DNA of 64,000 bases from Gordonia polyisoprenivorans NBRC 16320 = JCM 10675. GTDB lineage: Bacteria > Actinomycetota > Actinomycetes > Mycobacteriales > Mycobacteriaceae. Position 1 is the first letter of the stretch, and the number at the start of each line of letters is the position of its first letter. A program made the position numbers and the translations under genes. The notes beneath the pieces were generated by a model that searched no databases, was not told the origin of the DNA, and saw only the letters and a program-made list of their open reading frames with translations. This document shows positions 17,247-26,305 of this stretch, in pieces. Location of the stretch: positions 1-64,000 of the forward strand of contig NZ_BAEI01000044.1 in NCBI RefSeq assembly GCF_000241325.1, written 5' to 3'.

Positions 17247-17728
17247 GATGCCTCCTGTTGATGGTCGGTTATCTGTCTGTCTTCGAGAAGCCTTGCCGCA
17301 GTGCGCAGATCCGCGCCAAGCGCGGCGGGAGCGAGGACGCGGATGCCGAACAGTCCGGCAACGGCGACCAACGGCACGGTCAGATGGGCACGTGCCCGCA
17401 CGAGCGTCGAATGTTCGCCCTGCGCCTCGAAGTCGAGACTCAACGCCGCATCGACCGGTCCCCACCGCCCGATCTCGCGCCACCGCTGCGCTCGGCGGCT
17501 CTCCACGACCTCCATGGTCGGCCGGACGAAGGGGACGGCGGTGACATCGATCCAACTCGAACCGGCCTCACCCGGTTCCCCCACATCGGCCTCGTCGGCG
17601 ACCCGGAGCAGGCTGGCCTGCCATTCGGCGCGGCGGCCGGGATCGCTGAGATAGTCGTATGCGACCTCCGAGGCGACACCGAATTGCACTGTCACATCGG
17701 CGATCTGCAGACGGGCCGTCGACTTCAT
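17243..17728 (-). CDS. SRPBCC (START-like) family protein
   Basis: A 161-residue protein of the polyketide cyclase/dehydrase (SRPBCC) fold: a start strand ADVTVQFGVASEVAYDYLSDPGRR, then a hydrophobic ligand pocket. Such proteins bind lipids or aromatic ligands; no specific role is readable. A hydrophobic segment near residues 115-140 (VPLVAVAGLFGIRVL) could be a helix of the pocket or a membrane contact. It is 10 bp downstream of the zwf-type gene and overlaps the DUF427 gene. Confidence 0.75.
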   Translation of the reverse strand: MKSTARLQIADVTVQFGVASEVAYDYLSDPGRRAEWQASLLRVADEADVGEPGEAGSSWIDVTAVPFVRPTMEVVESRRAQRWREIGRWGPVDAALSLDFEAQGEHSTLVRARAHLTVPLVAVAGLFGIRVLAPAALGADLRTAARLLEDRQITDHQQEAS

Positions 17729-17738
17729 CCCGACGCCG

Positions 17739-19100
17739 TCAGAGTGCGGGCCAGGACTGCGGGCCCGAACTGCCCGCGGGGTAGTCCTCCAGCGGCACCT
17801 TGTTCGCCTCCCACGCGTCGATCACGGGTTGCACGATGCGCCAGCATTGTTCGGCCGCATCACCGCGGACCGCGAGGGTGGCGTCACCGTCGAGGATGCC
17901 CGAGAGCACCTCGGCGTAGGCCCGGACCGACCCGTGACCGAGGTCGGCGTCGAAGTCGATGGTTTTGACGGCGAACGGGTTGGTGCCGTCGTGGATGTTC
18001 AGCTGCACGTTCATCACATCCGGACCGAGCTTGAGCCGCAACACATTCGGTGCCACTTCGGTGCCGAACTGCGCGGGTAGATGACGCACCGGCCGGAACG
18101 TCAGCGCGATCTCCTTGACCGGCGGCGCCAGGGCCTTGCCGGAGCGCAGCGTGAACGGCACCCCATCCCAGCGCGCGGTGCGCACGCCGAACGTCGCCTC
18201 GGCCAGCGTCTCGGTGTGGCGTGCGGGATCGACGCCCTTCTCATCGACGTAGGACGGCAACTGCTTGCCGTCGACCTCTCCCGCGGTGTAGCGCGCCCGA
18301 CGGGAATGGGCGACCGCGTCGTCGCCCCAGATCTGCACCGCACGCAGCGCCGCGCCCGTCGCATCTCGCAGGTCGCGTTCGCCGAGCGTCGCCGGCGAAT
18401 CCATCGCCACCACGGCGAGCAATTGCAACAAGTGGCTCTGCACCATGTCCCGCAATGCGCCGGTGCCCTCGTAGAAATCGGCACGCCCCTCCAGCCCGAG
18501 ATCCTCGTCATAGCGGATGACGACGGACTCGATGTGGTCGGCCGACCAGACCGGCTCGAACATCCGGTTCGCGAAGCGCACGCTGAGCAGATCGAGCAGC
18601 ACCGACTGCCCGAGGAAGTGGTCGACGCGAAAGACCTGCTCCTCGGGGACGAGTTGGGTGAGCAATTGGTTCAGCGCGTGCGCACTGGCCTCGTCGGTGC
18701 CGAATGGCTTCTCCGGGGCGAGGATCGTTCCGTCCGGAATGTCCACATCCCGCAACGCTTCACACGATTTCTCGGTGACCGCCGGCGGCACCGCGAAGTA
18801 CAGCACGGGACGTCCCTTGGCCTCGCCGAGGAGCCGCGACAGATCGTCGGAATCGGTCAGATCGCCCTGCCGGTAGACGGTTTCGTCGGCGAGAGCCAGG
18901 GCGCTGGGGCCGGCATCGTCGCCGAACGCCTCGCGTACCTCGCCGCGCCAGGTGTCGGCGTCACGCTCCGATCGACCGACCCCGATGAGATGCACCCGGC
19001 GATCCGGCTCCCGGTCGAGCAACTGCCCCAGGGCGGGCAACAGCAGCCGCTTGGTCAGATCACCGGTGGCTCCGAAGATGATCAGGGTGGTGTCCGTCAT
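17739..19100 (-). CDS. zwf: glucose-6-phosphate dehydrogenase family protein
   Basis: A 453-residue oxidoreductase of the pentose-phosphate entry step. The NADP site is FGATGDLTKR (9-18), EKPFG is at 130-134, and the catalytic-histidine block is DMVQSHLLQLL. The substrate motif usually reading RIDHYLGKE is RVDHFLGQS here (158-166), so the canonical phosphate-binding Lys is a Gln. That and the short length suggest a divergent paralogue with possibly altered substrate use. The SD is AGGAG. No opcA, tal or tkt is next to it; SRPBCC and DUF427 genes follow. Confidence 0.82.
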   Translation of the reverse strand: MTDTTLIIFGATGDLTKRLLLPALGQLLDREPDRRVHLIGVGRSERDADTWRGEVREAFGDDAGPSALALADETVYRQGDLTDSDDLSRLLGEAKGRPVLYFAVPPAVTEKSCEALRDVDIPDGTILAPEKPFGTDEASAHALNQLLTQLVPEEQVFRVDHFLGQSVLLDLLSVRFANRMFEPVWSADHIESVVIRYDEDLGLEGRADFYEGTGALRDMVQSHLLQLLAVVAMDSPATLGERDLRDATGAALRAVQIWGDDAVAHSRRARYTAGEVDGKQLPSYVDEKGVDPARHTETLAEATFGVRTARWDGVPFTLRSGKALAPPVKEIALTFRPVRHLPAQFGTEVAPNVLRLKLGPDVMNVQLNIHDGTNPFAVKTIDFDADLGHGSVRAYAEVLSGILDGDATLAVRGDAAEQCWRIVQPVIDAWEANKVPLEDYPAGSSGPQSWPAL

Positions 19101-19255
19101 GGCTTCTCCTGGTGATCATGTCCGGTGAACACCGGACCGGTGGACGCAGCAGGCCTCGTCCGAAGCCTACTCACACCCGCGACCGCGCAGGTGTGGATGC
19201 GAGCTCGGGCGGGTACCCACCGCGGTAGCAATGCACGTCGAAGGAAAGGAGCTCG

Positions 19256-19729
19256 ATGATGTCGGGCACGGAGCCGATCGATGACCTGTGCGCCACGATC
19301 TCCCATCTGGCCGACGGCGATCGGACCCGCACGCTGGCCGTCGCCGAATCGCTGACCGGAGGAAACATCGCCGCGGCGTTGAGTCGGGCGGAGAACTCGG
19401 GCGCGTGGTTCGCCGGTGGCATCGTCGCGTACCGCCCCGAGGTCAAACACGGGCTGCTCGAGGTACCGCCCGGGCCGGTCGTCTGCGCGGAGGCGGCGTC
19501 GGCGATGGCCACCTCGACGGCGCGTCTGCTCGGCGCCGACGTGGCGGTCGCGGTCACCGGTGAAGGAGGGCCGCAGCCGCAGGAGGACGAGCCGGGAACG
19601 GTGTGGTTCGGCGTGTTCAGCGGCGGCCACGCCGAGACGCGGCGTCGCCGATTCGAGGGCGAACCCGCCGAGATCGTCGAGGCCACCACCATCGAGGCGC
19701 TCCGATTGTTCGTGTCGACGCTGACCTGA
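19256..19729 (+). CDS. CinA C-terminal (PncC-type) nicotinamide-nucleotide amidase
   Basis: A 157-residue protein equal to the C-terminal amidase domain of CinA/PncC: VAESLTGGNIAAALS with the nucleophilic Ser, GAWFAGGIVAYRPEVK, and AVTGEGGPQPQEDEPGTVW. PncC converts NMN to nicotinate mononucleotide and ammonia in pyridine-nucleotide salvage. The family sequence usually reads TGxAGP at the last motif; GEGGP here is a mild deviation. Two ATGs (19256, 19259) follow AAGGAAAGGAG. It is 39 bp upstream of the GH15 gene on the same strand. Confidence 0.82.
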   Translation: MMSGTEPIDDLCATISHLADGDRTRTLAVAESLTGGNIAAALSRAENSGAWFAGGIVAYRPEVKHGLLEVPPGPVVCAEAASAMATSTARLLGADVAVAVTGEGGPQPQEDEPGTVWFGVFSGGHAETRRRRFEGEPAEIVEATTIEALRLFVSTLT

Positions 19730-19768
19730 GAGGCCCATGAGCCGGTCGAGTGAGGGCAGAATCGACGG

Positions 19769-21538
19769 ATGACCACCCGCATCGAGGACCTCGGATTCGT
19801 CGGCGACTGCCGGACGGGGGCACTGATCTCCCGCACCGGACGCGTGAACTGGCTGTGCGTCCCACGATTCGATTCACCGTCGATCTTCGCGTCGCTGCTC
19901 GGCTCCCACGAACACGGAAGCTGGTCGCTGAAGCCCGCAGGCGACGCGACCCCGGTCAGCCGCCACTACGACGGCAACACGCTCATCCTGGTCACCCGGT
20001 GGGAAACCGAAACCGGTGTCGCCGAGGTCCACGACTTCATGCCCGTCGACGGCGGGCGCGTCGACCTGGTACGCCGCGTCGTCGGGATCACCGGCACAGT
20101 CGAGTTCACGACATCGCTGCGCATGCGCTTCGACTACGCCCGGTCGGTCCCCTGGGTACGTCAGGTCGGCGAGGACGAACCCGCCCTCCTGGCGATCGCC
20201 GGACCGGATGCCGTGATACTCCGCGGCGTCACCCTGCGCGCCACCGACCACGTCCACCGCGCAGGTTTCTCCGTCGACGCCGGCGAGCACCGCGACCTCG
20301 TCCTCACCTGGTATCACTCCTACCGGCCGCAACCCGCACCACTCGACGTCGACACCGCCCTCGAGACGACACGACAGTGGTGGACCGAGTGGGCGAGCCA
20401 CATCGAACATCAAGGGCCGCACCGCGATCGGGTGGTCCGATCCCTGGTCACCCTGCGCGCACTGTCGAACCTCGACACCGGTGGCATCGTCGCCGCCGCC
20501 ACCACTTCGCTACCGGAAATGCCTGGCGGGGAACGCAACTGGGACTACCGATATGTGTGGCTACGGGATGCGGCACTGACGCTGGACGTCCTGATCTGCC
20601 ACGGCTTCCTGCATGTGGCCGATCATTGGCGCACCTGGTTGATGCGTGCGATCGCCGGTGACCCGAAACGGGTACAGATCCTCTACGGCATTGCCGGAGA
20701 ACGTGATCTGCCCGAACGCGAGTTGCCGCTGCCCGGCTACGAGAACTCGACCCCGGTCCGGGTCGGCAACGCCGCCGTCGACCAGTTCCAGGCCGACACC
20801 ATCGGCGAGGTGATGGTCGCGCTACACACCGCGCGGACGGCCGGACTCCCCGAGACGGATTTCTCCTGGCCCCTGCAACGGCACCTGCTCAAGCGCGTCG
20901 AGGCCTACCTCGACCAGCCCGACCAGGGCATCTGGGAGATGCGTGGCGAACCGAGGTTCTTCACCCATTCACGGGCCCAGGAGTGGGCGGCCTTCGACCG
21001 CGGCGTCAAGGCGATCGAGGACTTCGGCCTGACCGGCCCGCTGGACAAGTGGAAGCGGCACCGCGACGATCTGCGAGCCGAGATCGACAGCCGCATGGTC
21101 GATCCCGACGGCGGTTACTTCGTGCAATACGCGGGGACCGGCGAGGTCGACGCCGCACTCCTGCAACTGCCGCAGATCGGTTTCTGCGCGCCGGACGACC
21201 CGCGGATGCTGGCCTGCGTCGAGCGCATCGAACGCGACCTGATGCCCGACGGACTGGTGGCCCGCTATCGCTCCGAATCGGGCGTCGACGGCGTCTCGGG
21301 CACCGAACACCCCTTCCTGGCGTGCACGTTCTGGCTCGTCGAACAGTACGCCCGCAGCGGGCGCGTCGAGGACGCCGAGACACTGATGACCCGGGCCTGC
21401 GACACCGCCAGCGACCTCGGGTTGTTCTCCGAGGAATACGACCCGGGCGACCGGCGGCAGGTGGGCAACGTCCCTCAGGCCTTGTCGCACCTGGCCTTTG
21501 TGCGTGCCGCGGACGCCTTGGCAGGTGCGGTCGACTGA
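19769..21538 (+). CDS. glycoside hydrolase family 15 protein (glucoamylase/trehalase type)
   Basis: A 589-residue cytoplasmic enzyme. Residues 1-210 form the beta-sandwich start (IEDLGFVGDCRTGALISRTG), then the (alpha/alpha)6 barrel. Active-site features include WDYRYVWLRDAA, a general acid in GIWEMRG (E390) and a general base in LFSEEYDP (E555 or E556). Mycobacterial GH15 relatives hydrolyse trehalose, but starch- or dextrin-type activity is equally possible. It is shorter than the ~670-residue mycobacterial trehalases. No trehalose synthesis genes are nearby. Confidence 0.85.
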   Translation: MTTRIEDLGFVGDCRTGALISRTGRVNWLCVPRFDSPSIFASLLGSHEHGSWSLKPAGDATPVSRHYDGNTLILVTRWETETGVAEVHDFMPVDGGRVDLVRRVVGITGTVEFTTSLRMRFDYARSVPWVRQVGEDEPALLAIAGPDAVILRGVTLRATDHVHRAGFSVDAGEHRDLVLTWYHSYRPQPAPLDVDTALETTRQWWTEWASHIEHQGPHRDRVVRSLVTLRALSNLDTGGIVAAATTSLPEMPGGERNWDYRYVWLRDAALTLDVLICHGFLHVADHWRTWLMRAIAGDPKRVQILYGIAGERDLPERELPLPGYENSTPVRVGNAAVDQFQADTIGEVMVALHTARTAGLPETDFSWPLQRHLLKRVEAYLDQPDQGIWEMRGEPRFFTHSRAQEWAAFDRGVKAIEDFGLTGPLDKWKRHRDDLRAEIDSRMVDPDGGYFVQYAGTGEVDAALLQLPQIGFCAPDDPRMLACVERIERDLMPDGLVARYRSESGVDGVSGTEHPFLACTFWLVEQYARSGRVEDAETLMTRACDTASDLGLFSEEYDPGDRRQVGNVPQALSHLAFVRAADALAGAVD

Positions 21539-21569
21539 AAGTGCCCACGAAAGCTGCAGCAGACCATGA

Positions 21570-22001
21570 TCATTGCTGCGGCACAGGCGAATTGACGAAC
21601 CAGAGGATCTCTTCACGCATGCCGCGGCTGCGCCAGCCGTCGGCGGTGCGGACCATCGTGTGGTGGTAATAGCCGCCGCACGTACTCAGCTCGTCGAAGC
21701 CGGGTATCTGCATCGGGTTGTAGAACTGCGCGGTGACCGTGGCGGTGTCACCGCTGATGGTCGCGTCGATGTTCATCACGTAATGCATGGTCATCGGCAG
21801 TGCCGAGAGTCCCGCCTCCAACCACTCCACCACCTCGTCGACGGACCCGACGATCCCGAACGGCGATGAGCGGTAGTCGATCGTCGCGTCGGCGGTGAAC
21901 AACGAGCGGTATCGCTCCCAGTCGCGGGTATCCACGGCCCTGGCGTACCCGGTCAACAGGTGCTGTATCTCCAGCGTGTCGGCCACGCGCTGCGCATCCA
22001 T
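21570..22001 (-). CDS. SnoaL/NTF2-like protein
   Basis: A 143-residue protein with the NTF2-like cone fold: LEIQHLLTGYARAVDTRDWERYRSLFTADATIDY, split as helix-helix-strand, and a C-terminal sheet ending in WRSRGMREEILWF. The acidic and Tyr/Asp residues early in the chain match ring-hydroxylating-dioxygenase small-subunit or scytalone-dehydratase-like members. No partner gene gives a function. It is on the strand of the GAF-ANTAR gene, 22 bp downstream of its own start... the two face the same way but the ANTAR gene lies upstream. Confidence 0.75.
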   Translation of the reverse strand: MDAQRVADTLEIQHLLTGYARAVDTRDWERYRSLFTADATIDYRSSPFGIVGSVDEVVEWLEAGLSALPMTMHYVMNIDATISGDTATVTAQFYNPMQIPGFDELSTCGGYYHHTMVRTADGWRSRGMREEILWFVNSPVPQQ

Positions 22002-22023
22002 GGCGTCCGACGCTACCCGGCTC

Positions 22024-22788
22024 TCACGAACTGCGTTCCCGATCGTCGAACTCCTCGGCCGCGACGATCCGTGCCGCCACCTCCGCGACCGGGGTGTTGG
22101 ACTCCTGGGAGAGGCGCCGGATGATCTCGAAGGCCCGGACCGCGTCCACGCGGAAGCGCTCCATGATCATGCCCTTCGCCTGCCCGATGAGGTCTCGGCT
22201 GGCCAGCGCGCTGCGGAACTGCTCGCCCCGGTGCGCGGTGTTGAGCGCTATCGCCGCATGCGTCGCGAGGGTCTCGGCCAGATCGCGGGCCTCCTCGTCG
22301 AAGGCGTGCGGGGTGCCGGAAAACAGATTGAGCGCACCGAGTTCGCGGCCGGACACATACAGCTGGATCGACAGATTGGACCGGATCGGGGTGCGTTCAC
22401 GCACCGCCCGCATGAGTTCGGGCCACCGCGGCTCGGTCTCCACGTCGTCGATGCCGACGATCCGCTCGTTCCAGATGGCCTCGAAGCACGGGCCGTCGCC
22501 ATACTCGTGCTGCAGCACGTCGAATTGGCGGGCGATCAGATCGGTCTCGGCCGTCGACTCGAGCGTGGGTGTACCCGCCGCATCACGCACGACCATGGTG
22601 AACCCGGCGTGGTCGACGTCGGGCAGGATCTGCACCGCCGATTCGGTGACGTGTCGGATGACGCGGTCCGGCCCGAACTCCGCCTCGGACACCCCGTGGA
22701 CGGCGCGCGCGAGTTCGGCGATCTTCGCGTGGATGGATGCGCCGGAGTCCTCGGTGTGCGTCACCCTTCCCTGCGTACTCCCATTCAC
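22024..22788 (-). CDS. GAF-ANTAR regulator (RNA-binding antiterminator type)
   Basis: A 254-residue protein. A GAF sensor domain spans about residues 40-180 (ADHAGFTMVV-like strand, GDGPCFEAIWN with one Cys). A C-terminal ANTAR domain spans about 185-245 (LIGQAKGMIMERFRVDAVRAFE, broken here by helix ends, with the usual A-x3-F pattern). ANTAR domains bind paired hairpins in mRNA and prevent termination. It is divergent from a PAS-ANTAR gene across 179 bp, so two ANTAR proteins share one control region. Confidence 0.85.
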   Translation of the reverse strand: MNGSTQGRVTHTEDSGASIHAKIAELARAVHGVSEAEFGPDRVIRHVTESAVQILPDVDHAGFTMVVRDAAGTPTLESTAETDLIARQFDVLQHEYGDGPCFEAIWNERIVGIDDVETEPRWPELMRAVRERTPIRSNLSIQLYVSGRELGALNLFSGTPHAFDEEARDLAETLATHAAIALNTAHRGEQFRSALASRDLIGQAKGMIMERFRVDAVRAFEIIRRLSQESNTPVAEVAARIVAAEEFDDRERSS

Positions 22789-22967
22789 CCCCGTCCGCAG
22801 CCGACCGACGGGACCAAGGTCCCGAATCCGCGGCCGGTATCCGCAAAACGCCTGGACCGCACCACTGCGCGGCGGCAGCGAAGGTGACGCGGGTGGGGCA
22901 GGTGAGTAAGGTGATCATGCCCGAGCCCGCTGGCACTTCTACTGGATTCACGTGTGGAGGTTTCTCA

Positions 22968-23657
22968 GTGCTCGATGACGCCGGACGTGATGCTGCCTTC
23001 GACGCCACGGCTCGCGCCCACAACGTCGGGAGTTTCCGCTTCTTCTTCGCCACGCAGCGATGGGAATGGTCCGACGAGGTCGCCGCTCTACACGGCTACG
23101 CTCCCGGCGAGGTCGAGCCGACGACCGAACTGATGGTCGGTCACAAGCACCCCGACGATCGCGAGGACTTCGAGCGCCTCGTGGAGCGGATGCTCTCCGA
23201 GCACAGCCCGTTCTCCAGCCGACACCGCATCATCGACACGCGCGGCGTGCTCCATCACGTCGTGGTGATCGGGCATCCGCTCCTCGATGCGTCGGGGGTC
23301 GCAATCGGCACCGAGGGCGTCTACCTGGACATGGACGGGTGGGAGACGAACGTCGTCAAGGATCAGATCGACCACCACATCAACCGTTTCCGCGAGAGCC
23401 AGGGTGTCATCGAGCAGACGAAGGGAATGATCATGTTCGCCTACCGCGTCAGCGCCGAGCAGGCCTTCGAGGTACTCAAATGGCGATCGCAGACCACGAA
23501 CGTGAAGGTCAGCAGCCTGTGCCGCAGCATCCTCACCGGCAGCCAGGCGATCGAGGTACCCGACGCCGTCCGGCAAGACTTCGACCACCTGCTACTCACC
23601 GCCCACGAGTCGGTCGACCCGGTCGAGTCCGAGGGGGCACAGGTGATCGAGCCATGA
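22968..23657 (+). CDS. PAS-ANTAR regulator
   Basis: A 229-residue protein that starts at GTG 22968, seven bases after a clear GGAGG; longer frames upstream lack such a site. A PAS fold spans about residues 15-125 (FFFATQRWEWSDEVAALHGY, then MVGHKHPDDREDF, then SRHRIIDTRG). The C-terminal ANTAR helix bundle reads QTKGMIMFAYRVSAEQAFEVL. It probably senses a small ligand or redox state and acts on nascent RNA. Its stop overlaps the next ORF by ATGA. Confidence 0.85.
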   Translation: MLDDAGRDAAFDATARAHNVGSFRFFFATQRWEWSDEVAALHGYAPGEVEPTTELMVGHKHPDDREDFERLVERMLSEHSPFSSRHRIIDTRGVLHHVVVIGHPLLDASGVAIGTEGVYLDMDGWETNVVKDQIDHHINRFRESQGVIEQTKGMIMFAYRVSAEQAFEVLKWRSQTTNVKVSSLCRSILTGSQAIEVPDAVRQDFDHLLLTAHESVDPVESEGAQVIEP

Positions 23658-24109
23658 AGCCCGTGATCGAGCACAGCACGGCGAGCCCGGACCAGGTGTG
23701 GTCGGTCCTGTCCGACGGCTGGCTGTACTCGTCGTGGGTGGTCGGAGCCGCCCGCATCCGACAGGTCGACGCGGGGTGGCCGGCTGCCGGCACCCGTATC
23801 CACCACTCGGTTGGCGCGTGGCCCGCGCTGCTCGACGACAAGACCTGGGTTCGTCGCATCGACACCACGAGCCCGGACGCCACCACGCTCGAGTTGTCCG
23901 CGGCCGCATGGCCGTTCGGCAGGGCGCGCGTGGTCGTGACGGTCCGGCCCGACCCCGACGGCACACAGCTGGAGATGGTCGAGCACGCCGAGACCCCGCC
24001 CATGTCCTGGTTACCCGACGAGGTGCAGCACCTCGCCATGGCACCGCGGCTGCGCGAGTGCCTCCGCCGGCTGGCGTCGATGGCCGAAGGTGTCGATCGC
24101 AAGGCCTGA
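23654..24109 (+). CDS. SRPBCC family protein
   Basis: A 151-residue START-like protein (starts MKPVIEHSTASPDQVWSVLS, with a long ligand-binding helix at the end, RLRECLRRLASMAEG). The family binds hydrophobic small molecules. It is translationally coupled to the PAS-ANTAR gene (ATGA), so it may supply or remove the ligand sensed there, which is inference only. Confidence 0.75.
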   Translation: MKPVIEHSTASPDQVWSVLSDGWLYSSWVVGAARIRQVDAGWPAAGTRIHHSVGAWPALLDDKTWVRRIDTTSPDATTLELSAAAWPFGRARVVVTVRPDPDGTQLEMVEHAETPPMSWLPDEVQHLAMAPRLRECLRRLASMAEGVDRKA

Positions 24110-24155
24110 CGCGCACCCGGCCAGGTCAGGTCCGCGTGAATGCTCTCGGGCCGAA

Positions 24156-24186
24156 CATGTTTGACGCACCCCATGTTTGACGCACC
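24156..24186 (+). repeat. 15-bp direct repeat upstream of the alcohol dehydrogenase gene
   Basis: CATGTTTGACGCACC occurs twice, one base apart. The second copy's GTTT is 16 bp before GGGCAC, a weak SigF-type match (GTTT-N16-GGGTAC would be the full form). Confidence 0.4.
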
Positions 24187-24235
24187 GCCGACCTGGGCAC
24201 GCTGACGGGAGACCATCAGCGACCAGGAGGAACAG

Positions 24236-25414
24236 ATGCGAGCGGTGACATGGCAGGGCAAGCGCACGGTGTCGGTGGACGAGGTGCCCGACCCGAAGAT
24301 CGAAGAACCCTCGGACGCGATCATCAAGGTCACCTCCACCAACATCTGCGGATCCGATCTGCACCTGTACGAGGTCCTCGGCGCCTTCATGACTCCCGGG
24401 GACATCCTCGGACACGAGGCGATGGGTGTCGTCGAGGAAGTCGGCGCCGACACCGGCGAACTGCGGGTCGGCGACCGTGTGGTGATCCCGTTCCAGATCT
24501 CGTGCGGCACCTGCCGCATGTGCGACGACCGGCTCTACACCCAATGTGAGACAACACAAGTCCGCGATCAGGGGATGGGTGCGGCACTGTTCGGCTACTC
24601 GAAGCTCTACGGGTCGGTGCCCGGCGGGCAGGCCGAGTACCTCCGTGTGCCGCAAGCACAGTTCACCCACATCAAGGTGCCCGACGACGCACCGGACTCC
24701 CGGTACGTCTACCTGTCCGACGTGCTGCCGACCGCCTGGCAGGGCGTGGAGTACGCGGGCATCCCCGACAACGGCACCGTCACGGTGCTCGGCCTCGGAC
24801 CGATCGGTGACATGGCCGCCCGCATCGCCGCCCATCGGGGTGCGCGGGTGATCGCCGTCGACCGGGTACCCGAACGACTCGCCCGTGCCGAGGCCCGCGG
24901 CATCACCACCATCGACCTCGACGCCGTCGACGACGTGGCCGAAGCGGTCCGGGAACGGACCGACGGACGCGGCAGCGACTCGGTGATCGACGCCGTCGGC
25001 ATGGAAGCCCATGGCTCGCCGGTCAATCAGATGGCCCAGCGTCTGGTCGGTCTGCTACCCGACGCGGTGGCCGAGCCACTCATGCAGCACGCCGGTGTGG
25101 ACCGAATGGCCGCGTTCTACACCGCGATCGACGCCGTCCGCCGCGGTGGCACCATCTCGTTGAGCGGGGTGTATGGGGGCACGGCCGACCCGATCCCGAT
25201 GCTCACGTTGTTCGACAAGCAGATTCAGCTCCGGATGGGTCAGGCGAATGTGAAACGCTGGGTTCCCGACATCTTGCCGCTCCTCGGCGACGATGACCCG
25301 CTGGGAGTGGATTCCTTTGCCACTCATGAACTCTCGCTCGACGAGGCGCCGCACGCCTACGACATCTTCCAGAACAAGCAGGACGGCGCGGTCAAGATCA
25401 CCCTCAAGCCCTGA
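24236..25414 (+). CDS. zinc-dependent alcohol dehydrogenase (formaldehyde-dehydrogenase-like)
   Basis: A 392-residue MDR-family enzyme. Catalytic zinc ligands C38 (NICGSD) and H60-E61 (GHEAMG) are present. The structural zinc lobe has C90, C93, C96 and C104. The NAD(P) fold starts at GLGPIGDMAAR near residue 186. The layout and length match the glutathione-independent formaldehyde dehydrogenase-like branch common in actinobacteria. An AGGAGGAACAG site precedes the ATG. Substrate is not certain; stress-related use is suggested by the ANTAR and SigF neighbours. Confidence 0.85.
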   Translation: MRAVTWQGKRTVSVDEVPDPKIEEPSDAIIKVTSTNICGSDLHLYEVLGAFMTPGDILGHEAMGVVEEVGADTGELRVGDRVVIPFQISCGTCRMCDDRLYTQCETTQVRDQGMGAALFGYSKLYGSVPGGQAEYLRVPQAQFTHIKVPDDAPDSRYVYLSDVLPTAWQGVEYAGIPDNGTVTVLGLGPIGDMAARIAAHRGARVIAVDRVPERLARAEARGITTIDLDAVDDVAEAVRERTDGRGSDSVIDAVGMEAHGSPVNQMAQRLVGLLPDAVAEPLMQHAGVDRMAAFYTAIDAVRRGGTISLSGVYGGTADPIPMLTLFDKQIQLRMGQANVKRWVPDILPLLGDDDPLGVDSFATHELSLDEAPHAYDIFQNKQDGAVKITLKP

Positions 25415-25433
25415 CGGCACGCGACAATCGCGG

Positions 25434-26237
25434 TCACCCGGCGGAAGGAGCGTCCTCCTCGGGATCGGTCAGCTCCTCCCGCAGGGCCCGCAGGGTCCGG
25501 GAGAGCAGCCGCGACACGTGCATCTGCGAGATGCCGACCTCCGCGGCGATCTCGCTCTGCGACATCCCACGAAAGAAGCGCAGCGACAGGATGTTTCGTT
25601 CACGCTCGGGGAGTCGGGCCATCGCCGGGGCCAGCGTGACGTAATCCTCCACCGCAGCGAGGTGTTCGTCGTCGTCGCCGAGCGTGTCGCCGATCGACTG
25701 CCGCTGCTCGTCGGCCTCGGCATCGATGGAGATGGAGTTGTAGGCCGACCGGGCCATCAGACCGTCGATGACCTCGTCGACGGAGAGGTCGAGGAATTCG
25801 GCGAGTTCGCTGGGTCGCGGCGAACGCCCGAGGCGTTGCACCAGTTCGTCGGCGGCCCGGCCGATCCGCAGTGAGATCTCCTTGCTGCGACGCGGCACGC
25901 GCATACTCCACGTGCCGTCACGGAAATGGCGCCGGACCTCACCCATCACGGTCGGCACGGCGAACGACAGGAAATTCGCGCCGCGCTCGACGTCGAAGCG
26001 ATCCACCGCGTTCACCAACCCGATCCGGGCGACCTGGACGAGATCGTCGAAGGCCTCCCCACGGTCGGCGAAACGGCGGGCCACATGCTCGGCCAGCGGC
26101 AGGCAGCGCTCGATCACCCGATCCCGCAGAACCGAACGATGGTCGGCGTCGGATTCGGCCCGCATCTCCGCCAGCATCGGGATGACGTCGGCGTACTCGT
26201 CATCACGGCGATCCTGTCCTTGCGTAGACGGCGACAA
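25434..26237 (-). CDS. sigF: SigB/SigF-family RNA polymerase sigma factor
   Basis: A 267-residue group 3 sigma factor. Region 2 spans about 40-110 (PLAEHVARRFADRGEAFDDLVQVA, then FLSFAVPTVMGEVRRHFRD). Region 3 follows, and region 4 ends the protein (LPERERNILSLRFFRGMSQSEIA, then a helix-turn-helix with ISQMHVSRLL). It directs the general-stress regulon and is held by an RsbW/UsfX-type anti-sigma factor. The start at 26237 is 62 bp downstream of a SigF-type -10 (26306-26311), so it likely drives its own transcription. Unlike mycobacterial usfX-sigF, the anti-sigma gene is not in the same operon but 0.7 kb away. Confidence 0.88.
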   Translation of the reverse strand: MSPSTQGQDRRDDEYADVIPMLAEMRAESDADHRSVLRDRVIERCLPLAEHVARRFADRGEAFDDLVQVARIGLVNAVDRFDVERGANFLSFAVPTVMGEVRRHFRDGTWSMRVPRRSKEISLRIGRAADELVQRLGRSPRPSELAEFLDLSVDEVIDGLMARSAYNSISIDAEADEQRQSIGDTLGDDDEHLAAVEDYVTLAPAMARLPERERNILSLRFFRGMSQSEIAAEVGISQMHVSRLLSRTLRALREELTDPEEDAPSAG

Positions 26238-26305
26238 ACAAATCCTCCATGGCCCGAGGTGGCGTTCTCGGACGATTGACCGGCAGATATGGCTCTCTTG
26301 TCACC

